Source: Peptostreptococcus equinus
Lineage (GTDB): Bacteria > Bacillota > Clostridia > Peptostreptococcales > Peptostreptococcaceae
Length of the DNA stretch: 64,000 bases
Assembly (NCBI RefSeq): GCF_027125355.1
Contig: NZ_CP114052.1
Coordinates: 1,426,001 to 1,490,000 of the forward strand
Direction of reading: 5' to 3'
Part shown: one piece after another, positions 25,005-32,670 of the stretch
Position numbering within the stretch: position 1 is the first letter of the stretch
Layout of the letters: each line of letters opens with the position of its first letter
The notes under the pieces: generated by a model
The model's database searches: none
Seen by the model: the letters and a program-made list of their open reading frames with translations, nothing else
Told to the model about the DNA's origin: nothing
Program-made: the position numbers and the translations under genes

Positions 25005-25356
25005 ATTATCCTCCGTTTTTTAAGTTAAAAATCAAACGTTTTTCATCCTGAAATAATTATATCACCAGAAATATTTATTTCATATATTTATTATCATATT
25101 GATTTATATTTTTATCAAATTGATAATAATTTACTATTTAACATATTCAAATCATTGTATACAGTATTTTCATAGTACTTTAAGTATTTATTTACATTTT
25201 TATGAATATTTACATCAACTTTTTATAATATATTACTTTAATCTATTATATAATTTATATAAATTATTAGCTAATTTTATTTCTCAAAGGGTATAATAAT
25301 ATTATCTGACTATTGATATAAATAAAATAGAAAATAAATTAAAAGGAGAATTATAT
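25005..25356. other. AT-rich divergent intergenic region
   Basis: 352 bp between divergent sdaA and the DapA-like gene. A TATAAT at 25292-25297 may serve the rightward gene, whose RBS AAAAGGAG is just before 25357. No gene, RNA or clear operator was seen. Confidence 0.5.
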
Positions 25357-26253
25357 ATGATTTTTGAGGGATTAGGAATTAATTTAATTACACCGTTTTC
25401 GGATACAAGCGAAATCGATTATGATAGAATGGAAAGATTAGTTGACCATGCTCTAAAGGCTGGCGCTAATGCTTTAATATTGGGAGGAACTAGTGGAGAA
25501 TTTCAAACTATGGATAATAATGAAATATTAACTCTTATAGAATTTGTAGTAAAAAAAGTTGAAAAAAGAGCAAAAATAATTGCACAGACTGGTTTTTCTG
25601 ATACTAGAAGATCTATTGACCTTTCTATAAAAGCCAAAGAATTAGGTGTAGATGCTTTATTATTAGCAAATCCATCTTATAATATGGGAAATGAAAATGG
25701 GCTTGAGTCGCATTTTAAGTCTATTGCACTTGTAAGTGGTCTTCCATGTATCTTACACAACGATCCAGATCACACTAACTATGAATACAAGTTGGATATA
25801 TTAGAAAAGCTTGCAAAAATACCTAATATAGTAGCTATGATTGATTCTTCGTCTAATATAGAAAATATGATTAGGATAAAAGCTAGTCTTCCACATAACT
25901 TCCAGATAATAGCGGCAAATGACAAGGTATTACTTCCCGCCATGTCGCTTGGCCTAGATGCATACATATCTAATTTAGCTCTTATATTGCCAACTCAAGC
26001 TAGGACAATTGGCCAAGCCTATATTGATGGTGTGGAAATTGAAAGAGCAAGAGATTTGCAGACACTTTATATGAAGCTAATAGAGGCTCTAGAATTAGAA
26101 GTAAATCCAGTACCAATTAAGACAGCTATGAATATGCTAGGTTATGATATGGGTGATTTCAGACTACCTTTATCAACTATGAACCCTGATAGAGCAGCTC
26201 ACTTAGCAGGTTTATTGATAGATATGAATGTCGATAAGGCTGCCAATAATTAA
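25357..26253 (+). CDS. DapA-like TIM-barrel protein lacking the catalytic Tyr and Lys
   Basis: A 298-residue member of the dihydrodipicolinate synthase/N-acetylneuraminate lyase family by overall sequence: ALILGGTSGEF (GTTGE motif), LLLANPSYN and EVNPVPIKTAMNMLGY all align. However, the invariant tyrosine (E. coli DapA Tyr133, ILYNVPSRTG) is His134 (ILHNDPDHTN). The Schiff-base lysine (Lys161, IGIKEATG) is Asp163 (VAMIDSSSN). It therefore cannot do the family's aldol chemistry. A binding, regulatory or new catalytic role is open. It is monocistronic, with a terminator at 26270-26297. Confidence 0.85.
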   Translation: MIFEGLGINLITPFSDTSEIDYDRMERLVDHALKAGANALILGGTSGEFQTMDNNEILTLIEFVVKKVEKRAKIIAQTGFSDTRRSIDLSIKAKELGVDALLLANPSYNMGNENGLESHFKSIALVSGLPCILHNDPDHTNYEYKLDILEKLAKIPNIVAMIDSSSNIENMIRIKASLPHNFQIIAANDKVLLPAMSLGLDAYISNLALILPTQARTIGQAYIDGVEIERARDLQTLYMKLIEALELEVNPVPIKTAMNMLGYDMGDFRLPLSTMNPDRAAHLAGLLIDMNVDKAANN

Positions 26254-26269
26254 TAGTTTTTGTAAAGTA

Positions 26270-26297
26270 AAACCCCGCTAAATTTAGCAGGGTTTTT
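26270..26297 (+). terminator. Terminator of the DapA-like gene
   Basis: ACCCCGCTAAATTTAGCAGGGT stem-loop followed by seven T. Confidence 0.88.
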
Positions 26298-26329
26298 TTA
26301 TATTATGCGATTTGTCTATTGTACTTTTA

Positions 26330-26539
26330 TTAATTCATATTTGTTCTTTTGTTATATTCTTTATTAAGCTCTTTTTCTAAATCTCTATTTAGTGTAAGCT
26401 CCAAAGCAAAAAACATTTCATCTTCGAAAATTTCGCCAAACTTCTCTATAGCTATCTTTTGTTTTGCTACAAATATATCTCTGCTACAAATTTTAGCATG
26501 TTTCTTTCTCAGAATTGTTTTTTTATCTTCTGAATTCAT
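26330..26539 (-). CDS. Small charged hypothetical protein
   Basis: A 69-residue protein, MNSEDKKTILRKKHAKICSR at its start, highly basic and acidic with amphipathic helices and no membrane segment. It has a good RBS (AAGGAGAA) and uses codons like its neighbours, so it is probably real. I recognise no family. It lies alone between a terminator and the divergent hpt gene. Confidence 0.55.
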   Translation of the reverse strand: MNSEDKKTILRKKHAKICSRDIFVAKQKIAIEKFGEIFEDEMFFALELTLNRDLEKELNKEYNKRTNMN

Positions 26540-26691
26540 TTCTGTTCTCCTTCTTTATTATTAACGCTACCACTTTATTATATTACTTTTTAAAAAATAT
26601 GCAAGTATTTTATTTAAAATATAGATCTAATAATTTTTATCAAAAATTTATGATATAATAGATAGATAACGAAAATTTTTTGGAGGAAATT

Positions 26692-27228
26692 ATGGATTTA
26701 AAGGAAAAAAATTGGGAAATAATGTTTGATGCCGAAACAATTTCTAAAAGAGTTAAAGAGTTAGGAAAACAAATAGAAGATGACTATAGGGATAAGAATT
26801 TATTGGTTGTAGCTTTATTAAAAGGAAGTTTTATATTCTGTGCTGACCTTGTAAGAGCTATAGACCTTACTAATTTAAAAATAAATTTCATGACTACTTC
26901 TAGTTATGGGGCTTCTAGTGAATCTAGCGGTAATGTAGAAGTTAAATCTGATATTACTATAGATGATATTTCAGACTATGATGTATTGATAGTTGATGAT
27001 ATTTCAGATACAGCCTATACTATGGATTTTGTAGTTAAGCATATACAAGCAAAAAATCCTAAATCTCTTCAGACTTGCGTACTTCTAGACAAACCTTCAA
27101 GGAGACAAGTAGAATTTGAAGCTGATTACTGTGGATTTACTATAGAAGATAAATTTGTAGTAGGTTATGGATTTGACTTCAATGATACTTACAGAAATTT
27201 CCCATATATATTTAATGTTTTAGACTAA
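26692..27228 (+). CDS. hpt: Hypoxanthine phosphoribosyltransferase
   Basis: A 178-residue purine-salvage enzyme that makes IMP (and GMP) from hypoxanthine (guanine) and PRPP. The PRPP loop is VLIVDDISDTAYTM, where the family usually has VEDIIDTG, so the loop has an unusual Ala-Tyr. The flexible loop TTSSYGASSESSG and the C-terminal VVGYGFDFNDTYRNFPYI are typical. The ATG at 26692 follows TTTTGGAGGAAATT; an in-frame TTG at 26680 lies before the RBS and is rejected. Confidence 0.93.
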   Translation: MDLKEKNWEIMFDAETISKRVKELGKQIEDDYRDKNLLVVALLKGSFIFCADLVRAIDLTNLKINFMTTSSYGASSESSGNVEVKSDITIDDISDYDVLIVDDISDTAYTMDFVVKHIQAKNPKSLQTCVLLDKPSRRQVEFEADYCGFTIEDKFVVGYGFDFNDTYRNFPYIFNVLD

Positions 27229-27233
27229 TAATC

Positions 27234-27263
27234 AAAGCCCCAGTAAGCTACTGGGGCTTTTTT
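27234..27263 (+). terminator. hpt terminator
   Basis: AAGCCCCAGTA/TACTGGGGCTT stem with a three-base loop and six T. Confidence 0.92.
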
Positions 27264-27361
27264 CTGAGGAAAACTAATCTTTTTTACAATTTTTATTTTT
27301 ACGTATCTATATTTTTATTCATTTATATATATTCACTTTAATTTAGATATATCTTATCCAT

Positions 27362-28108
27362 TTAGTCTAATAAATCTAAATTAAATCCTTTAAACATCTT
27401 ATCTACATCTTTTTCACTAACTATCTTCATTCTAAACGGGCTCTTTATGTTCTCATTTAGATCAATCATTATATAATCTTTGGAGCGTATAGATTTTCTC
27501 ATGAATATTTTATTTTCTTGATATTCCAAAATTTTTTTGTGAATATTTTTAGTGTTTGACCTAATATTATAAAATATTTGTCCACTAAATGATTCGCTTT
27601 CTTCCTCATATTCATTTAAATATCTTTTAATCTGTCCTTCTGATTTACCTATGTGTTGAGATATTTCATCATATGACATAGAATAATTATCCCTAAGTAT
27701 CCTGCTACATGCAGACTTCATAGGTATATCTTGTGAATTAGTATTTTCTAAGTAAATCCTATCCCCTGAATAAATATCTAATACTTGTTTTGCGCATGAT
27801 ATATTTTCCTTCAAATCATGGTCTTTACTAGACCTTAGAGACATCAATAGTGCAATCGTAGTATTGTCAAAGTATTTTTTTGCATTTTTCAACATTTTCT
27901 GATTGCGACATACTTCTTTATTTGACAAAAGTAGCTCTGCATTTAGTATATCTCTTATTATTACTTCACTACTTCTCTTACTAAAACCTTTGTACTTGCC
28001 CCCAGTCTCATTTAATGTATGATAAAGTAAATTATTAAAGATTTGAGACTTGTCTATTCCAAACATAAAACTCATAATCGATATTATTGTTGATCTAACT
28101 TGATTCAT
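27362..28108 (-). CDS. Hypothetical protein with a central HTH-like segment
   Basis: A 248-residue soluble protein I cannot place. Around residues 142-166, NYSMSYDEISQHIGKSEGQI has the shape of a helix-turn-helix (sigma region 4 or HTH_23-like), preceded by a helical part with many Lys/Asp and followed by a C-terminal strand-rich part. It lies downstream of the DUF1659/DUF2922/YvrJ genes on the same strand. In other Firmicutes regulators accompany that cluster, so a transcription factor role is plausible but unproven. Confidence 0.5.
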   Translation of the reverse strand: MNQVRSTIISIMSFMFGIDKSQIFNNLLYHTLNETGGKYKGFSKRSSEVIIRDILNAELLLSNKEVCRNQKMLKNAKKYFDNTTIALLMSLRSSKDHDLKENISCAKQVLDIYSGDRIYLENTNSQDIPMKSACSRILRDNYSMSYDEISQHIGKSEGQIKRYLNEYEEESESFSGQIFYNIRSNTKNIHKKILEYQENKIFMRKSIRSKDYIMIDLNENIKSPFRMKIVSEKDVDKMFKGFNLDLLD

Positions 28109-28242
28109 AATACCTCCAAATTAAATAATTTATAAACAGCTCTCCCCACAATAATAAGTTTTCGGCATATAAATGCCGAAAACCTACTATTTGCTACTAT
28201 TATACTTGTATTTTGCCTAATTTTCAACAATTTTGCCTAATT

Positions 28243-28389
28243 CTATATTTTAGAAGAGATTATTTTAGTTAACCCCTTTATAGAATCACTTAATTGGTCT
28301 ATTTTACCTTCCATCCTAATCAATAGATACATTGTGATCGCTATTGGAAAACCTACATTTTCTATAATTTTTATTATATTTGCTTCCAT
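28243..28389 (-). CDS. YvrJ-family small membrane protein
   Basis: A 48-residue protein starting MEANIIKIIENVGFPIAITM, continuing YLLIRMEGKIDQLSDSIKGL. This is the YvrJ pattern (PF12841): a short amphipathic lead, NVGFP, one membrane helix, then RMExKID and a polar helix. Its function is unknown. It is third in an array with the DUF2922 and DUF1659 genes, an order conserved in many Clostridia and Bacilli. Confidence 0.8.
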   Translation of the reverse strand: MEANIIKIIENVGFPIAITMYLLIRMEGKIDQLSDSIKGLTKIISSKI

Positions 28390-28403
28390 AGGCTAAATTT
28401 TAC

Positions 28404-28631
28404 TTATATAACTAAATCCAAAATTTCTGATTCAGTAGTTACTATCTTTGCATTGCTAGCAGAAATTAACTTTATTCCTTTTGGAAGAATTAAATTTTTC
28501 TCTACTATAAAATTCATTGCTTGCTTAATCTCTTCTTCTGTTAATTCATCTTTTGGATTTTTAACACTTAGTGTATAAATCTTTCCATCCTCTTTTTTGA
28601 ATCTCATCACTAAATTTTTTGCCTTATCCAT
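28404..28631 (-). CDS. DUF2922 protein
   Basis: A 75-residue protein of DUF2922: KNLVMRFKKEDGKIYTLSVK, then NPKDELTEEEIKQAMNFIVE and the terminal TTESEILDLVI. The function is unknown. The start at 28631 follows GGAGGTAATT; upstream in-frame ATGs lie before that ribosome site. It shares the exact GGAGGTAATTATGG start context with the DUF1659 gene, pointing to coordinated translation. Confidence 0.82.
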   Translation of the reverse strand: MDKAKNLVMRFKKEDGKIYTLSVKNPKDELTEEEIKQAMNFIVEKNLILPKGIKLISASNAKIVTTESEILDLVI

Positions 28632-28755
28632 AATTACCTCCATCATTCTTTTTTTATTCAATATTTATGGGTTAATATTAAAATATATATTTTGTTTTTA
28701 TGCTTATTCTTTCTTGTTTCACCTCATAAGCTGCACTTTTTTTAATACTAGTGTT

Positions 28756-28974
28756 TTATACTTCTAATACTGAATGCTCTAGCTTTAATATTTCTTTTAG
28801 CTCATACTTTTGCATTTTGGCTAATGTATCAGCCATTGAATATATATCATCGTCATTCGCTTGGGCATTAATATCTTTGACCAATATACTTCTTGTTTTT
28901 ATCTTGCCTGTCAGTTGATCCTTGTCATTAAATACTACTTTTAAATTTATTTTGTTGCTTGCTATTTTTGCCAT
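28756..28974 (-). CDS. DUF1659 protein
   Basis: A 72-residue protein of DUF1659: SNKINLKVVFNDKDQLTGK, KTRSILVKDINAQANDDDIY and MADTLAKMQKYELKEI. It is the first gene of the DUF1659-DUF2922-YvrJ array. No function has been assigned to the trio. The start at 28974 follows GGAGGTAATT. Confidence 0.82.
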   Translation of the reverse strand: MAKIASNKINLKVVFNDKDQLTGKIKTRSILVKDINAQANDDDIYSMADTLAKMQKYELKEILKLEHSVLEV

Positions 28975-29091
28975 AATTACCTCCATTTTTTTATTTAGGT
29001 TATTGAGATCTCTTACCTACAAGTCAAGTATACTAAGTTTAAAAACTTTTAAAAACCAAATAATGAACCAACTAATTAGAATATAAAAAAA

Positions 29092-29118
29092 GAGATAGGT
29101 CAATTTTTTGATCTATCT
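29092..29118 (-). terminator. nrdF terminator
   Basis: GAGATAGATCA/TGACCTATCTC stem followed by seven T on the minus strand. Confidence 0.88.
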
Positions 29119-29141
29119 CCATACATTGCTATTATATATTT

Positions 29142-30149
29142 TTATAGGTTATCAAACTCAAAATCTGAGTCCTCTAAAGATTCATAAATACCCTTTTGAT
29201 ATCCATTACCCTTGGTTGAAAAGAAATCATGAGTCTTTGTCTCTGTACTCAATCCATTTAATACTATAGCATTTACTGGCTCTACTTTGTAAAAATCTTC
29301 AAAGCCCATATTATTCAATGCTGTATTTGCATTATATTTTAAGAAATTTAAGACCTGTTCTTCTAACCCCGAACCTTCGTATAAGAGCCTAGTGTATTTT
29401 TCTTCATTTTCCATCAACTCATTTAATAACTTATACACCTTGTCTTTTAATTCATTTTTATCATCGTAGGAAAATTCCATGAACTTTTCTTGTGCAAGTA
29501 GCCCTATATACTTTCCATGTAATGATTCATCTCTAAGAATAAGAGAAATTATTTCTCCACTTGATATCATTTTTCCCTGTCCTGCTAAAAACAGAGGATA
29601 GAAAAATCCACTATAGAAAAGAAAACTTTCTAGGAATACACTTGTGGCCATTGACATAAATAATCCTCTAGGTGTATTAGTATTTTTGTATTGCCTAAGA
29701 ACTATTTTTGCCTTATTTTGTAGTAGTGGTTCTTCTTCAATCCAAACAAACAAATCGTCAATCTCTTGCTTACTTAAAAGTGTTGTAAATATACTTGAAT
29801 AAGATTTGGCATGAATTTCTTCCATAGTCCCCATAAAAGATAATACGGCCTTTCTCTGAAAATTATCAGTCAAAGACATCATTGAAGGTATACCATCATT
29901 TCCCTGCTTTGTGTCCAATAAAGTAAGTCCTGCTAATACTCTTTTATATAATATCCTCTCACTGTCTGTCAAAGCAGTCCAACTGGGTATATCCTTTGAT
30001 ATTGGCACTTCTTCAGGAAGCCAAAATTGCTTAACATTTTGATCCCAAAAGGCTTGTGTAAATTCATCATCTTCAGTATCCCAGTTTACCGCCTTGTGTA
30101 TTTGCTTACTGACATCGACAAATTCCTCTTTTTCTTTAATATTTTCCAT
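29142..30149 (-). CDS. nrdF: Class Ib ribonucleotide reductase beta subunit
   Basis: A 335-residue radical-generating subunit. Ligands of the dimetal site are visible in EEIHAKSYSSIF (Glu, His and the radical Tyr), FLESFLFYSGFF and LRDESLHGKYIG. The HAKSYSSIF phrase is the NrdF form. It gives the tyrosyl radical to NrdE for reduction of ribonucleoside diphosphates. The class Ib helper NrdI is not encoded next to it. It is 12 bp downstream of nrdE and ends at a strong terminator. Confidence 0.92.
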   Translation of the reverse strand: MENIKEKEEFVDVSKQIHKAVNWDTEDDEFTQAFWDQNVKQFWLPEEVPISKDIPSWTALTDSERILYKRVLAGLTLLDTKQGNDGIPSMMSLTDNFQRKAVLSFMGTMEEIHAKSYSSIFTTLLSKQEIDDLFVWIEEEPLLQNKAKIVLRQYKNTNTPRGLFMSMATSVFLESFLFYSGFFYPLFLAGQGKMISSGEIISLILRDESLHGKYIGLLAQEKFMEFSYDDKNELKDKVYKLLNELMENEEKYTRLLYEGSGLEEQVLNFLKYNANTALNNMGFEDFYKVEPVNAIVLNGLSTETKTHDFFSTKGNGYQKGIYESLEDSDFEFDNL

Positions 30150-30161
30150 TTATATTCCCCC

Positions 30162-32276
30162 CTATACAGAACACGAAATACATTCGTTATTCAGTTCTCT
30201 TAGCATTTTAGTTCTAGTATAATATAGGCTCTTTAGGCCTTTTTTGTATGCATATATATAATATCTTGCTATATCTCTTGTAGTCTTTTCATCAGTTACA
30301 AACATTGTAGTAGATATTCCCTGATCAACATGTGACTGTACTGCTGCCACAACGTCTATTACCTTCAACATATCTGTATTATAGGCACTTTTATAGAATA
30401 ACAAATTCTCATTTGTCAAAAATGGCATAGGATATATAGTTGACGAATCTCCATATATTCTTACTTCTATCTGCTCTGTAATTGGCATTACAGAAGATGT
30501 AGCATTTTGTACATAACTGATACTCTGTGTAGGAGCAATCGCCATTAAATATGCATTATATATTCCATTTACTTTTACTTGGTCTAATAATTTAGCCCAA
30601 TCTTCTTTTGTAGGAATTTTCATTCCCTCAAATAAGACTTTTACCTTGTCTGATTTAGGTAAGAAATCTACTTTATAATACTTTCCTAATACATCACTAT
30701 CTATTCCCTTGGCATATTCTGACTTTTCAAAGCCTTCAAAAGTCTTTCCTCTTTCAATTGCAATATCCATGGAAGCCTTGATTGCATGATATCTCATCAT
30801 AGCAAAAAATACATTACAGAATTCTACAGCTTCAGCTGATGCATAAAGTATATTATTCTTCATTAAATATCCATGCAAATTCATGGCACCCAATCCGACC
30901 GAATGACTTCTATCATTACCATTTTTTACAGTTGGTACTTCCTCTATATTAGTGTTATCACTTACATCTGTCAAAAATCTTATAGCTGTATCTATAGCTT
31001 TGTCCATTTCTTTATTTTCCATTATATTGGCTATATTTAATGAGCCAAGATTACAGCTTATATCCTGTCCCCACTGACTATCAACTGATCCAAAACCTTT
31101 TATATCTGATGGTGTCTGATACTGGAATATTTCACAGCATAGATTTGACATTCTTACCATTCCTAAATCTTTTAAAGTATGTTCTCTATTTGCTGTGTCT
31201 ATATAAACAATATATGGGTATCCACTTTCCATTTGAGTTGCTGCTATTCTTGTAAGCATTCTTCTAGGATTTATTTCTTTTTTTCTTATATCCGGGTCAG
31301 CCACTAGTCTATCATACCATTCTTCCATGTTTAAATCATCTAAATGCAAACCGTATTTTTTAAATATAGAGTGTGGATAAAATGCATAAGCTATTTCATT
31401 CTTTTCTGCCTTTTTCATAAATATATCTGGCACTAGTGCACCTATAGAAAGCGTTGCTAATCTAACTCTTTCATCTGCATTTATTTTTTTAGTATCCATC
31501 AATGAATCAAAGTCTGCATGTAAGACATTTAAATAAACAGCACCTGCACCTTGTCTTGCACCCATTTGGTTAAAGTATGAAAAAGATTGTTCTAGCATTT
31601 TTGCAACACCGACTACTCCTCCACTAGCTCCTTCGATTCCTTTTATTGACTCTCCTCTAGCTCTTAATCTAGTAAGATTTAAGGCAACACCACCACCTAT
31701 TTTTGATAAGTGGTTAGCTGAGGCTACTGCATATGAAATACCTTCACACGAATCCTCAACAGTTATTAAAAAACATGATACTAATTCACCAGCTCTTTTT
31801 CTTCCAAGGTTTAAAAATGTTGGAGTAGCTGGTTGAAATTCTTGCTTTATTAGTCTTTTGGATACCTTTTTAGCTGTATCTTTATCTCCATTAGCTATTG
31901 CCAATGAACAAATTAATATCTTATCTTCATAATCTTCTAATATATGTTTTCCATCATCAGTCTTTAGAGCATAATTCTCATAGAACTTGCTAGCACTCAT
32001 ATAAGACTGAAATTGAAAATTAAAAGATTTTATATAGGCATATAATTCTTCAATAAAATTATCAGAGTACTTGTCTATGATTGTTTTTTCGTAATAATCG
32101 TTAGCAACAAGATAATCCATTTTTTCCTTTGGACTATTAAATTTAAATTTTCTTTGCTCAATTGAATCTTCTAGGTATGCCTGAAGAGCTTCTTTATCTT
32201 TGTGCAGGGGATACCTGCCATGCTGATCTCTAACTATTACTTCATTATTTAATTCTATATACCTTGTATTATTCAT
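30162..32276 (-). CDS. nrdE: Class Ib ribonucleotide reductase alpha subunit
   Basis: A 704-residue catalytic subunit. Redox cysteines appear in AGELVSCFLITVEDS and MSNLCCEIFQYQ. The C-terminal pair that accepts electrons is ECISCSV. The radical-path and substrate-loop segment GLGAMNLHGYLM is present. The short N terminus without an ATP cone fits NrdE. The ATG at 32276 follows GGGGGAAG; a TTG four codons earlier overlaps that site. It forms an operon with nrdF. Confidence 0.93.
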   Translation of the reverse strand: MNNTRYIELNNEVIVRDQHGRYPLHKDKEALQAYLEDSIEQRKFKFNSPKEKMDYLVANDYYEKTIIDKYSDNFIEELYAYIKSFNFQFQSYMSASKFYENYALKTDDGKHILEDYEDKILICSLAIANGDKDTAKKVSKRLIKQEFQPATPTFLNLGRKRAGELVSCFLITVEDSCEGISYAVASANHLSKIGGGVALNLTRLRARGESIKGIEGASGGVVGVAKMLEQSFSYFNQMGARQGAGAVYLNVLHADFDSLMDTKKINADERVRLATLSIGALVPDIFMKKAEKNEIAYAFYPHSIFKKYGLHLDDLNMEEWYDRLVADPDIRKKEINPRRMLTRIAATQMESGYPYIVYIDTANREHTLKDLGMVRMSNLCCEIFQYQTPSDIKGFGSVDSQWGQDISCNLGSLNIANIMENKEMDKAIDTAIRFLTDVSDNTNIEEVPTVKNGNDRSHSVGLGAMNLHGYLMKNNILYASAEAVEFCNVFFAMMRYHAIKASMDIAIERGKTFEGFEKSEYAKGIDSDVLGKYYKVDFLPKSDKVKVLFEGMKIPTKEDWAKLLDQVKVNGIYNAYLMAIAPTQSISYVQNATSSVMPITEQIEVRIYGDSSTIYPMPFLTNENLLFYKSAYNTDMLKVIDVVAAVQSHVDQGISTTMFVTDEKTTRDIARYYIYAYKKGLKSLYYTRTKMLRELNNECISCSV

Positions 32277-32584
32277 AACTTCCCCCAATAACTTATATCC
32301 TTAATTATTTTTTATTTACTATTTTTTACTTATTATGGTTTCATTCTAATAATTTCAAAATCACTATTTTCACAAAAAAAATAAAAATCTAGTGATTTTC
32401 TACTCTACATATTATACCCTATTACCTAAAAAATACTCAATTTTTTCTTTCAACCGAAATCTATATACTGATATTTTACCATATTTTTCTTTTTAAAAAT
32501 ACTAAATATAGTATTTAATTTCTTGAAAGTAGAAAGTAAAATATTTCTGAATACTATGTGAAATATAATTAAAATATAAAAAAT
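32277..32584. other. Gene-free leader region of nrdEF
   Basis: About 310 bp of very AT-rich DNA upstream of nrdE. I looked for NrdR boxes and riboswitch-like structure and saw nothing convincing. Confidence 0.4.
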
Positions 32585-32618
32585 GACCCATGAATTTGAA
32601 TAAACATTTTCATAGGTC
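32585..32618 (-). terminator. Terminator of the L,D-transpeptidase gene
   Basis: GACCTATGAA/TTCATGGGTC (one G-U) on the minus strand, followed by ATTTTTTATATTTT. Confidence 0.8.
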
Positions 32619-32670
32619 AATATTATAATTTCTATTTAATTATTTATTTTATTATATTAAATAATAATCT

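Noticed and set aside
26680..26691. Upstream TTG start for hpt
   Set aside because: It lies upstream of and overlaps the Shine-Dalgarno sequence that serves the ATG at 26692; same reasoning used for nrdE and dltC.
32277..32584. Long nrdEF leader as a riboswitch or NrdR-controlled region
   Set aside because: No recognisable cobalamin-type structure and no paired NrdR boxes could be read.
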